From Diaporthe sp. PMI_573 (lineage: Eukaryota; Ascomycota; Sordariomycetes; Diaporthales; Diaporthaceae), in contig JAJTUP010000010.1 of assembly GCA_021399435.1 (NCBI GenBank), positions 1,426,001 through 1,490,000 of the forward strand: a stretch of 64,000 nt of DNA. The letters are read 5' to 3'. The translations under genes and the position numbers were made by a program. The notes under the pieces are model-generated. The model saw only the letters and a program-made list of their open reading frames with translations. It had not been told where the DNA came from and did not search any database. Position 1 is the stretch's first letter. Each line of letters starts with the position of its first letter. This document shows, piece by piece, positions 24,040 through 34,026 of the stretch.

Positions 24040-24512
24040 TGTCACGAACCTAATAAAAATAGGACTAACAGTTGGTTTTATAAAGAAACAACCCCACTAG
24101 GCCAGCACACCAGCTAAACAAACGGCACAAGGGACCAAGCCAATAGTTATATAATTGCTAATTAGATAAGACAGATCAATTAAAGTAATAATCAATCCCA
24201 GCAATCCAACACCAAAGAGCAACAAGAGCAACCAGCACTCCCGACGCTCCCCCATACTAGATCACCAAAAGCAACCAGCACTCCCAGCAAGCCTCACTAA
24301 AGAGATAGACATATAAAGATACACTCATTACTAGATAGCTAGATAGTATAGACAGCTCTTTAGCAGTCAATCTAAGTATTTACCCTAAATAGCTTTTATT
24401 AGCTTATAATTATTATCAGAAACCCTATTGCTTAATCAACCACCTTGTTATATATCTTAGATATAAACCCTGATCTACGGTTTAGAGGACCTAGGAAACC
24501 TTGATCATTACA
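24040..24512 (+). repeat. 3' LTR of chromovirus 1
   Basis: 473 bp starting TGTCACG and ending TTACA, followed by the TCTAC target duplication. Most differences from the 5' LTR are transitions. Confidence 0.9.
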
Positions 24513-24821
24513 TCTACCCCCCCTACCTAGAGGGTACTACTAGCGCTAGCCGCTATTCTAGACTGGGAAATCAAGTAAATTAATTTTATAGGTGCCTTTC
24601 TAAACGGGAGACTGAAAGAATAGGTCTTTATAGCGCTTCTAGAGAGTTTTAAAGAATTTACAGCTTAAACCAGTAGCCTTCTTTAGAGGCTACTAGCTAA
24701 AGCTGGCTATAACTCCTCTATTTAGTAGATAATTTGACTAAATAAAGTACTATACGGCCAAAAGCAGGCCTCTAAAAAGTGGCAATAGATAGTTATTAAC
24801 CTTCTAAAAAGCTTAAGCTTT

Positions 24822-25304
24822 TGTTAAAAACACCTAGATTAAGGGCAGAGGGCTAAGGGTAGAGAGATATAGTAAGGCTGTAGTCAAGATATTCTTCAAC
24901 ACCTCACAGAGAACAAATTCAAGGAAGGAGGAGGCAAGCTAGGTGTAGGAGGGAAAAAGTTGATCTGACTGAAGAACTAACTATCTATCTGCGAGGAAAA
25001 GGCTAGGTATATATACATAGAAGGTTCGGACCTTCGGAGAGGTATATTCCTCCGACGGAGAGAATAATGACTCGAGAAAAACAGGGGCTAGAAAGAGAAA
25101 TGGGAAAGGGCGGAAGGAATAACTCCGATAAGAAGATTCTGCCAAGCTAGGCTAGCTGGTTTCTCCACTTATATCTAGAGGCTTGCATAGATAGCCTATT
25201 CTTTCTGAAGGAGGCGGATAGGGGCTAAGGGAGGCTGGAAGGGCTTTGAAGGGGCTGAAGGAGGCTGAAGGGGTCTAGGGGTCTAAAGGAGGCTGTTTAT
25301 AACA
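24822..25304 (-). repeat. 3' LTR of chromovirus 2
   Basis: 483 bp with ends TGTTA...TAACA on the plus strand. On the element's sense strand a purine-rich tract (GGAAAGGAGGGCC, about 25307-25320) lies just before it, the expected plus-strand primer. Confidence 0.9.
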
Positions 25305-25413
25305 GTAGGCCCTCCTTTCCAAAGCGAGTTCCACGAGCTAATTTAAAACAAAAACAAGGACAAATAAACAAATAAATATCTAGGGCTAGTAAGGGTACCA
25401 GGCCAGGTACTTC

Positions 25414-25545
25414 GAATAGGCCTCAGTCTCGGAGATATTTTCCAAAGGTTCCCAGGTAGGTGTATCATAGCCTACCCAGCTGACTAAGAACTAGCGTTTC
25501 TTTCCTCTAATCCTAGAATCAAGAATTTCCTTTACCTAGAATTCC
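25414..25545 (-). pseudogene. chromodomain of chromovirus 2
   Basis: The minus-strand frame reads VKEILDSRIRGKKR, then FLVSWVGYDTPTWEPLEN, a clear chromodomain. Two in-frame TAG codons sit where Gln is expected (before VKEIL and before FLVSW). Confidence 0.8.
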
Positions 25546-25817
25546 TCTTCCCCTTCAACCTCGATAGGGGGGGGTGGAGGAATAACTTAGTTAGGGAGAG
25601 GATCTTCGGCTAGGGGTTCAAGTAGAGAAACGTGAAAAACTGGGTATATTTTCATACTAGGGGGAAGCTTGAGTTTATAGGCATAGGGAGAGATTTTCTA
25701 AGATATCTTAAAGGGCCCTAAGCATTTAAAATCAAGCTTTTAAGAAGGCCTAGTAGTGCGAATATGGCGGCGAAGCAGCCATACTCAAGAGCCTAGAGCA
25801 AAATTCAGAGCAGATCG

Positions 25818-26560
25818 TTAACTTTTATTTGCCTGCTCAGAATAGGCTTCCTGAGCCAGGCGGATTTCTAAATAGATAAAATTCTCAAGGTCTGAAAATA
25901 AAGAAGTAAATTCTTTTACTTCTTCTAGGGTTGAATCTAGGGCTAGAAGTAAGGAGTTAAAACGAGGGTAAAAGCCGTAGTTGGTAAAAAAAGGCGAAAT
26001 CTTAGTTACTAAAGAAACAGAATTATTATAAGCAAATTCAGCCATAGAGAGCCAGTCTACCCAGTCGTCTTGTTGATAGGATATATACCCTTGAAGGTAT
26101 TGTTCTAATAAGGTATTAATAGCTTCCGTTTGGCTGTCAGACTGTAGGTGGTTTGCAGTAGAAAAATTCTACTTAATTCCGAGTAACCTATACAGGGCTT
26201 TAGAAAATTCGGAAATAAAAATAAAACCTTAATTAGAGATAAATTCGGAAGGAAGACCGTGAAGATGAAAGATATTATCTCTAAATAGTAGGGCCCAGCC
26301 TTTAGAATCCAGAGTAGTGTTACAGGGTATAAAATGGTTTATTTTTGAGAGTTGGTCGATAAAAATAATAATAGTATCGAAGGAGTTCGAAGGGGGAAGG
26401 CTGGTGATTAAATCCATAGAGACTAAGGTCTAGCATTTCTAGGGAATTTCCAAAGGTTTCAAAAAGCCAAAGGGGGGTAGCCAAGAAGGCTTGATTCTAG
26501 AACATATAGAGCAGTTTCGAATATACTACTAAATAGTCTTTCAAATAGAGGGCCACCAGA
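25818..26560 (-). pseudogene. integrase of chromovirus 2
   Basis: CSICSR-type zinc residues are followed by SMDLITSLPPS (first catalytic Asp), then FISN-stop-GF where FISDRG is expected (Asp to Asn), then TEAINTLLEQYL with the catalytic Glu, and MAEFAYNNS...SPFFTNYGF. The second Asp is lost, so the enzyme would be dead even without the stops. Confidence 0.75.
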
Positions 26561-26899
26561 AGTCTCGAGTAACTAATTCAAAAGTAGAAGCAACGCTAGG
26601 GTAGCCTATAGCTAGGTAAGAATATCAAGAAGAAATAACTTGCCTCCTTATATCTCCTTCTAGTACGTAAACCAGATTTCGAATAAGCAGGAGGCCGTCT
26701 TGAATAAAACAAGTAGCTAGGTCGATGGCTAGGTGTCGAGGGGCTAAGTTTAGGGGGTCCTCAAGGAGAAGTTGAATTTCTTTGAAAAAAGGGTCTGAGG
26801 GAAGGGCTAAGCAAATAGTCAAAAGATTAAAAATAGATTCGAATTCTGAAAGTAAGGTAGCCATGGTAGCTATAGCCCTTGGGTATAATATCTTTTCAG

Positions 26900-28199
26900 A
26901 CGGTATAATAGTTTTTTCAGAGGCTATAGCTACTATACCCCCCTTCTAGTCCTAGGGTCTTCAAGTAAGGGCGTCAGCTCGAGTATTAAATTCTCCAGGG
27001 CGGAAGGTAATGACAAAATTCATGCCAGAAAGCTCGTTAGCCCACCGGGCTTGTCGTCTATTTAAGACTTTTTTCAAAGTAAAGGCAGATAGATTTAAAT
27101 GATCTATAAGAACTAAAAGAGGGCTGGCAAGAGACTCTATATATAGACGATATTCGGCTAGGGCATCTACAATAGCTAACATCTCCTTATCTCCTATCCC
27201 GTAGTTTCTTTCAGCTTCAGAAAGCTTTCGAGATCTATAGGCAATAGGGTATAGGAAACGTTTCCCATTATAGGGTACCCATTAGGAAAAGATAGCTGAA
27301 ATAACATCATCTAAAGAGTCGGTCTCAAGAATCGAATCAAGAGTAGGGTCAAAGTATCGAAGGATAGGCTCTAAAGTAAATAGAGTTTTTAAACTCTCAA
27401 AGGCTTGCTGTTAGGCTAAATTCCACATAAAGGGCTGGTTTTTTCGAAGTAAAAGAAATAGGGGTCGGCAGACAAGAGAATAGCGTTTAATAAATCTCCG
27501 GTAAAAGTTAGCAAATCCAAGGAAGGACTGAAGTTCTTTGACTAAGGAAGGGGGCTCCCAGTCTCGAATAGTAGCCACTTTAGTCAAATCCATAGATAGG
27601 CCCTCTGGAGAGACAATAAAGCCAAGAAAAGAAGTCGAGGTAGTAAAAAAATCACATTTTTCTCCTTTAATAAATAAGCCTGCTTCAGCTAATTTTTCAA
27701 GGATAGCCCGGAGGTGCTAGGCATGTTCTTCCTTCGAATCTAAGAAAATAAGGATATCGTCTATATAGACGACACAAAAGATATCGAGAAATTCTCGAAG
27801 GACATGGTTGATAAAAGACTAAAAAACGGCTAGAGCATTAGTAAGCCTAAAGGGCATTACTATATATTTAAAAAGGCTGTAACGGGTTCAGAAGGCTGTA
27901 AGGGGCTCGTGGCCCTATCGAATTCGAATTTGATTAAACCCCCACTAGAGGTCTAATCAAGAAAAGATTTTAGCTTTCGAGAGCCGTCGAAGGGAATTGT
28001 TAATAAGGGGAAGGGGGGTTTTATTATGCTTAGTAATAGCATTTAGGGCCCTGTAGTTAACGCAAAATCGAAGGCCTCCTCCTAGTTTTCTAACGAATAG
28101 GACTGGGGAGGCTGCTGAAGAAGAGGAAGGCTTAATATAGCCTTTTCGAAGGTTATCGTCCAAATAGGCCCGAAGGGCCTGTAATTCAAGGTCTGACAT
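26900..28199 (-). pseudogene. reverse transcriptase and RNase H of chromovirus 2
   Basis: The frame starts [15 protein letters not shown], with SPVLFVRK and VNYRALN, then [10 protein letters not shown] (YIDD intact at 27756-27767), QSFLGFANFYRRFI, and RNase H with IGDKEMLAIV and WANELSGMNF...FNTRADALT. Several TAG codons interrupt it. Unlike chromovirus 1 the catalytic YIDD is preserved. Confidence 0.8.
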
Positions 28200-29639
28200 A
28201 GGGTAAAGAGGGCTAAAGGGAGCTGATTTACCCTCCTCAAGATCGATAGGGCAGTCGAGGGGGCCCCGGTAAGGAGGGAGTCTTTCAGCATCCTTTTTTC
28301 GAAATAGGGGTAGGAGGTCGTGAAACTAAGAGGGTATCGTGGATCGAAGGAATTCTTCTTCTTCCTCAGGAGATTTCTCTTTCAAAGAGAGGTAGTCCTG
28401 GATCTCTTGAATAGATACTCTATAGATCTAGGACCTATCTCTTTTAGCGAATCAAAAAAGGGCTACACTAGAAATCTGGGCCACAATAGGGTTGTTTAAG
28501 GAAAAAGCTGAGGTCTAGGGTTCTAAGGTCGAAATAATAGTCGAAGATTCCAAGGGCAAAGTCAAGGGGCGAGAGGGCAAACAGGAGAGCTGGCAGATGT
28601 CTAAAGTAAAAGAAATAGAGCTATTTTTCTAGTCTATGGTAGGGTTATGGTAAGAGAGCCACGAATGCCCTAAAATAGCTGAATAGCCTAAGATCTTCAT
28701 AACTTGAAAAATCAAGGTTTCAAGGTGCTAGTCGATCTAGAGACGAATATCGACTTCATAAAGAATATCTCTAGCAGAAGACTTCCTTCCATCCACTACT
28801 AAGAGGGCTTCAGGGTAAGTTTTCTTCCAAAGGGGGAAATTCTAAGAAAGGGTGAAGTCGAAGTCGATAAAACAAGAGGTAGCTCCTAAATCAACCATAA
28901 TAGATCCAGAAGTTCCAGAAAAGGTAGCAGGAAGGACAAGGGGGGCCTTATTTCCAAGGTTCAAAGAGTAAATAAATTAGGTTGGGGTAGGGGCTGAAAT
29001 AGGCTGAAAACCGGGTATGCTGGGTGTAGAAAACGGGGTCGAAAATGGCTGAAAAACGGGCGTGCTGTGGGTCGAATTCTAAGAGGGGGCCCCTGCGGGG
29101 TCGCTAGGGCTGCTGGGGCCCCCTGCAATAGCTGAAGTTACAGGGGCTTCAGGCCCAGGGGGGGGTTCGGGGAACAGGGGGTCGAAAATGGCCTGTACAG
29201 GCCTACAGGGCTCAGGCTTCAGGGGCCTTACAGGGGGCGTCTGGGCCCCCAGGGGGTCGGGAAACGGTCCTTCTGGTTCCTCCATCAATCCATCAGGGTT
29301 AAGGTCGTCCTCTAGGTCGTATATAAAGGAATTTTCAGAGGATTTTTTAATATTGGTATCGATTGAATCCTCCACCAATGGTGGCTCATAGGAGGTCGAG
29401 AAGGTTGGGCGTAAATCGGGCTGTGGAATAGGCTGTAGCTGGGTCGGATCTGATTCAAGGGCTGAAAAATAATTCCAACAGCTGATAGGAGCGGGTAAAA
29501 TAGGCTGTGGGCTATCTACCCGCTCTCTTTTCCCATTTTATAAGGAATAAGAGCCGTCAAAGAAGTAGGGGTAGCGGTAGGGGTTGAATTTAGAGGTAGA
29601 GAAGCTAGGAGGGCCAAGGTAGAAGCATGAGAAATATTT

Positions 29640-30667
29640 GAGAATTTCTTTCTCCCAGGGTAAGGGCAGTCCCGAACAAAGTAGCCAGGCTAGCCACAGT
29701 AGGTACAGAGATTATTAGCCCTACGGTAGGCCTTCCTCTAGGTAGAGTCAAGTTCCATAGGGCCAGGGGGTAAAACAGGGGTAGTAGGGTGAATAGTAGG
29801 CGGGTTGGGAGCCAAAACTAGGGGCTGAATTCTTTTCTTTTCCTTCTGGCGGGCAAAGAGGTCGTTATCCAGAGAAATACACTTATTCGCATAAGAAGAA
29901 AAATCTAGAGGCATATCTCAGCCAACCAGGAGGTCCTTAAGGTTCTCTTTTAGACCTCTACGGAAGTGAGTGATTTTTACCGTATTAGAGGTCCAGCCGA
30001 GAATAGAGACAAGGGGGACGAATTTTAAATAATAGGCCAAGCAGGAGGTTTCCTGTTTTAGAGCCCATAGGTCTCTTTCAGCAGTACCGAGGGCATCTGG
30101 GTCGTCAAAGGCAGCTTAAAGGGCCAAGAAGAATTCCAAATAGGTAATAAAATCGGAGAGGCCAGTAGAAAGGTCGAGGTGGGGGGAGAACCAAGAAAGG
30201 GCCGAATCTCGGAGGAAGGAGGCCGAATAGGCTATTTTAGCCGAATCTACCAAGAAGCAAAATGGGTCCGAAGAAAAGACTAGTTATAGTTAGGTAGCAA
30301 AAAATCTAAATTTTTCCTTACCCCCTAAATAGGGGTTAGGAGGCGAGAGGCGAGGAACCAAGGGCTGAGAGGGTGGCTAGGACGAGAAGGAGGCGGAAGC
30401 TAAAGGAAAGATTTCCTTCTAGGCAATTCTTTATCCTAGAGTATAGAACGCGAAGAGAACTACCCTACCCAGACCATCTATATCTTCAGGAAAGATAGGG
30501 CCCTGAATAGAAGTCTAGGAGGCAGACTAGCCTCCTCGAGAGAAGGTAGAGAGGACGAGGGTAATCTAAGGGCCAGAGATTCCAGAAGGCAGTAGTGGAT
30601 TAATTCCCACAAAATCCCTAGGGATAGAGGGGAGGAAATCAAAAAGGGTCTACCAGTCTAAAGTCAT
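29640..30667 (-). pseudogene. gag of chromovirus 2
   Basis: The frame opens with MTLDW at 30667, 43 bp after the primer-binding site, and continues through several TAG codons. Near 29700 it has a zinc knuckle CTYCG-stop-PGYFVRDC. The spacing is that of CCHC, but His has become Tyr and a Gln has become TAG. The following region (29079-29450) is Pro/Gly/Glu-rich and probably links gag to protease. Confidence 0.7.
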
Positions 30668-30709
30668 CGTGGGAACCAAGAGGGGACGAAAAGAGGTAGG
30701 AAGATAGGG

Positions 30710-30721
30710 CAGTCAGATCAA
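30710..30721 (-). promoter_or_regulatory. self-priming primer-binding site of chromovirus 2
   Basis: The minus strand reads TTGATCTGACTG, two bases inside the 5' LTR. The same 12 bases occur on the plus strand inside each LTR (24960-24971 and 30862-30873), so the element's own RNA carries the exact complement. This replaces the tRNA site (TGG...) used by most LTR elements and is the arrangement known from Tf1 of fission yeast. Confidence 0.75.
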
Positions 30722-30723
30722 GC

Positions 30724-31206
30724 TATTAAAAACACCTAGATTAAGGGCAGAGGGCTAAGGGTAGAGGGACATAGTAAGGCTGTAGTCAAGATATTCTTCA
30801 ACACCTCACAGAGAACAAATTCAAGGAAGGAGGAGGCAAGCTAGGTATAGGAGGGAAAAAGTTGATCTGACTGAAGAACTAACTATCTATCTACGAGGAA
30901 AAGGCTAGGTATATATACATAGAAGGTTCAGACCTTCGGAGAGGTATATTCCTCCGACGGAGAGAATAATAACTCGAGAAAAACAGGGGCTAGAAAGAGA
31001 AATGGGAAAGGGCGGAAGGAATAACTCCGATAAGAAGATTCTGCCAAGCTAGGCTAGCTAGTTTCTCCACTTATATCTAGAGGCTTGCATAGATAGCCTA
31101 TTCTTTCTGAAGGAGGCGGATAGGGGCTGAGGGAGGCTGGAAGGGCTTTGAAGGGGCTGAAGGAGGCTGAAGGGGTCTGGGGGTCTGAAGGAGGCTATTT
31201 ATAACA
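30724..31206 (-). repeat. 5' LTR of chromovirus 2
   Basis: 483 bp, aligned without gaps to 24822-25304 with 12 transitions. The inner end is TATTAAAAAC (TG changed to TA). It contains the element promoter: a TATATATA stretch at about 30909-30917, roughly 40 bp upstream of the predicted transcript start at 30873. Confidence 0.9.
30909..30917 (-). promoter_or_regulatory. TATA-like element in the 5' LTR of chromovirus 2
   Basis: A TATATATA run lies about 36-44 bp upstream (element sense) of position 30873. If the transcript begins there, its 5' end is CAGTCAGATCAA, exactly complementary to the primer-binding site. The same run exists in the other LTR. Confidence 0.5.
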
Positions 31207-31300
31207 GCTTTAAACTACTATTCTTAGACTCTGCTGTTTTCTATAGTAGGGCGTTAGGCCTATTTATAGTGACCTATATTGATAATTACCTAATTATAGG

Positions 31301-31832
31301 TATTAAACGGAAACGCTTATATGGGCACTACACGTAAGGGGTTACCCTAGACTTCACGTAGGGAGTTACCCTAGACTTGGCACTTTTTCGGCTAAGTGCC
31401 TATGTGGCGTGCGCGCCGGCAGATGAGTTTGGTGGCCGTGAGTCGATTTTTTGGGCTGTTGTAAGACCCTAACTTCGAACCTCTGCATTCCCCTTATTTC
31501 TTACCCAAAAAGCATGTAACCTAGTTTATTAGATAGCCTGATTTCTGAAGTTTATCTGTATTTAGTTTGGTTACTGTCAGGGTTAGGGTTGGCTGGTTAT
31601 TTAAAGCCAAAGATAGTGGGTCCGAGGGCCGAATTTTCCGGCCTCCCTATCTGCGCACCAGATCCAACCGCAGCGTGCCCAGGGTTGAGACGATGTCGGA
31701 GGGACTGTGAGGAGGGCTGACAGAAGCCCACTCAAATTCAATGCAAAGTTGTCCAAACCATTCTCAAGCGTCCCAACAAGACCTCAGTGCACCCTACTGC
31801 TACCTGACTCCCATTCGATCCACCAACCTTCA
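31301..31832 (+). repeat. LTR-like repeat, copy D
   Basis: 532-bp plus-strand copy starting TATTAAACGG (TG to TA) and ending CTTCA. It sits in the copia pol between YLIIG and the RNase H end, where about 0.9 kb of coding sequence is missing. It keeps the long TTGGCACTTTTTCGGC-type segment shared with copy C. Confidence 0.75.
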
Positions 31833-32207
31833 GAGTAGGCTCTATATAAAGCTAAATAGGCCTATCCCTAGGCCTACTATTCTCTATAGAGATAATATAG
31901 GCGCTATCTCTACTGTTAAGGACCCATCATACTACTAAAAAACTAAGCATACTTTTCTAAGGTACCACTACCTATATGCTAAAGTTTAGAAGGAGACCCT
32001 TAAGGTTAAATACCTAGAGACTAGTAAAATGGTAGCAGATAGGCTTATATAAGGCCCTCTAGCTACTATCTCTTCAGTAGTAGATAGATTTCTTTCCAGA
32101 AGGGTTTTTCTTTTTATAGAGAGCTTTTCTTTTCTCTTATATTTCCATTTAAAGTAAAGATTAAATACTATAGGCCTATTTTAAACCTATATCTTTAATA
32201 GAAAGAG

Positions 32208-32850
32208 TATTAAACAAAAACGCCTATATAGGCTATATGTAAAGTATTATCCTAGACTTTATATAGAAAGTTACCCTAGACTTAACACTAGATTTCTCTA
32301 AGTACCTATAGGGCATATATACTAGCAGATAAGTTTAGTAGCTATAAGTCGATTTTTTAGACTATTTTAAGACCCTAACTTTATACCTCTATATTATCCT
32401 TATTTCTTACCTTAAAAGTATATAACTTAGTTTATTAGATAGCTTAATTTCTAAAGTTTATCTATATTTAGTTTGGTTATTGTCAGGTGTTGAAACAAAT
32501 AGCCGCTACACTAGAAATAATCACTAAAAGCAACATGCTGCTCTTAGCAGCTACTCCAGAGAGCTTATATTTACGTGTCAACGTCACCTGTTCTATATCA
32601 GGGTTAGGATTGGCTGGTTATTTAAAGCTAAAGATAGTGGGTCTAAGGGCCGAATTTTCCGGCCTCTTTATTCCTGCACTAGAGCCAACCCTCGCGTGCC
32701 CGTAGGTAAGACAATGTCGGAAGGTATGTAAGGAGGGCTGACAGAAGCCCACTTAAATTCAATACAAAGTTGTCTAATCTATTCTAAGCGTTCTAAAGAA
32801 GCCTCTAGGCACCCTACTGCTACCTGACCCATTCGATCCACTAACCTTCA
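32208..32850 (+). repeat. LTR-like repeat, copy E, probable 3' LTR of the copia element
   Basis: Strongly RIP-diverged copy (starts TATTAAACAAAAACG, ends CTAACCTTCA) directly after the copia RNase H end, with a purine-rich AGAAAGAG before it. Its length is increased to 643 bp by a 113-bp insertion at 32488-32600. Confidence 0.7.
32488..32600 (+). mobile_element. 113-bp TG...CA insertion inside copy E
   Basis: Absent from the four other copies. It begins TGTTGAAAC and ends TATATCA, like a very short solo LTR, and it splits the telomere-like GTCAGGGTTAGG motif. A clean 5-bp target duplication is not visible. Confidence 0.5.
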
Positions 32851-33605
32851 GAAGTTATACTCTAAATAGTCTCTAAAAAAAGATTTAAACTATACAAAAA
32901 TATTATTCTTAAAATAATATCTAATAAAGATAATATTATTATATTTAAAATTAAACTAAAGATTATAGTGCTTAAAGTAGATATAATACTAGATAAGAAA
33001 TCTTTAGAGAATCTCTTTATCTCCTCTATAGAGGGCAGGATTATTTATTTTATAAACTTTAGCCTACTAAATTAAGTAAAGTTATATAATCTTTTATTAA
33101 AGTTATTTAATCTAGTCTGCTACTTTTTAAATAATAAGACTAATAATAGTAAAGGCCTAATTATTATTATACCTAATATTAAAGAAAATAAAAGTCTAAG
33201 ATACCATTATATTATTAATATTATATAATTAATAACTATATAGCTATATTAAATAAGAGTCGTTAAAATATAATAATTATATTAAACCTTTATAAAGTAT
33301 AGTAAGTAATTTATAGGGTTTATATTAATAATATAGTATAGAGATAATATTTAAATATATAGTTAAAAGATATAATAATTTTTTAAGTATAATTACTAGC
33401 TATAAGGCTATTTAGTTATTAGACTAAATATTTAAATTAATAACTAAAGAATCTATTTTATAAAAGTTATCTATTATAATAATAATTATAGTTTTATATA
33501 TTCTGACTCTTTAGTAGCTTAACAAAATTAATATTAATCTTATCGACTAATATTAATATTACTCGACTAGATTAATGTCGAGCCTATTAATCCTATCCTA
33601 GGGTA
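32851..33605. other. very AT-rich, RIP-type remnant
   Basis: About 750 bp composed mostly of A and T with stop codons in all frames. It presumably belongs to an old transposon, but no domain is readable. Confidence 0.5.
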
Positions 33606-33752
33606 GGTCTCTGACCCTAACCCTGGTCTAGGCGTATCCCGTAACTCCGCACCCTAGTGCGCAATATCCTGTATCGTGACATTTGTTCCGGGTTGCCTGG
33701 GTTACCCAAACGGGTCCCCTTGGTGCCATCGTGTTAGTTCATAATAGATACA
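33606..33752 (-). repeat. right arm of the inverted repeat bracketing the transposon nest
   Basis: Reverse-complement partner of 11912-12060. GACCCTAACCCTGG at 33613-33626 and ACTCCGCACCCTAGT just after it are exact inverted matches. It ends roughly 275 bp before the GH5 start codon, so it may be part of that promoter region. Confidence 0.75.
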
Positions 33753-33892
33753 TTGTGTGGTTCGAACGCCATTCTTGTTATTGTACGAGGGGCTCCTTCT
33801 ATCGGGTGAAGCTCGGCCGACAATTTGGACTTGCGTCCTTACTGGAGCACCATTGGGGGGCGAAAAGGGCTCGAGTGATTTGAGTGTCGCTC

Positions 33893-33902
33893 GCATAAAT
33901 AC
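33893..33902 (+). promoter_or_regulatory. TATA-like element of the GH5 gene
   Basis: GCATAAATAC lies 125-134 bp upstream of the start codon at 34027. Position and sequence fit a fungal TATA box; not tested. Confidence 0.35.
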
Positions 33903-34026
33903 GCGTACACACTCTTGTTCAATACCACTTCCCTCATCAAGGGCAACTGATCAACTCCCTTCTCCTGGTCACCGCTACCCGGTGTCCACATCTTGCTCCG
34001 TCATTTCTTTCGGAACACAAGTCACT

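Larger units (their letters stand above)
16756..24512 (+). mobile_element. gypsy-type chromovirus 1 (full length, heavily RIP-mutated)
   Basis: The 7,757-bp element is bounded by two 473-bp LTRs and a perfect 5-bp target duplication, TCTAC (16751-16755 and 24513-24517). The order of domains on the plus strand is gag with zinc knuckle, reverse transcriptase, RNase H, integrase, chromodomain, then a 0.75-kb tail before the 3' LTR. That gives the Ty3/gypsy order with a chromodomain, a chromovirus. Stop codons are dense and almost always at positions where Gln or Trp is expected. A polypurine tract (about 24026-24039) precedes the right LTR. It is inserted in the copia reverse transcriptase. Confidence 0.9.
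24822..31206 (-). mobile_element. gypsy-type chromovirus 2 (full length, self-priming type)
   Basis: The 6,385-bp element lies on the minus strand, with 483-bp LTRs at both ends and a perfect 5-bp target duplication GCTTT (24817-24821 and 31207-31211). From right to left it has 5' LTR, primer-binding site (30710-30721), gag from the ATG at 30667, zinc knuckle, protease region, reverse transcriptase, RNase H, integrase, chromodomain, polypurine tract and 3' LTR. The two LTRs differ by 12 transitions and no transversion or indel. Stops are mainly TAG where CAG or TGG is expected. It is less damaged than chromovirus 1 and is inserted in the same copia gene. Confidence 0.9.
16154..32207 (+). mobile_element. 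copia-type retrotransposon, split by two gypsy insertions and an LTR copy
   Basis: Four pieces belong to one plus-strand copia pol: 16154-16755, 24518-24821, 31212-31300 and 31833-32207. Removing the first gypsy element and one copy of its TCTAC target joins GVDFTNIF to VLLALAAILDWEI and GAFLNG, the standard order in copia reverse transcriptase. Removing the second element joins the SLGF region to VTYIDNYLIIG (the YVDD site, here YIDN). After repeat copy D the frame resumes with DNIGAISTVKDP, HTFLRYHYL and KMVADRL, the RNase H end. Roughly 0.9 kb of RNase H sequence expected at the copy D site is missing. Numerous TAG/TAA codons replace Gln and Trp codons, as expected after RIP. Copy E (32208) then looks like the 3' LTR. 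Confidence 0.7.

Noticed and set aside
30700..30740. tRNA-type primer-binding site next to the chromovirus 2 LTR
   Set aside because: There is no TGG start or tRNA 3'-end complement; the 12-nt self-complementarity explains the site better.
11912..33752. Starship-type giant element
   Set aside because: No tyrosine recombinase (DUF3435 captain) frame is visible near either boundary, and the content is retrotransposons only.
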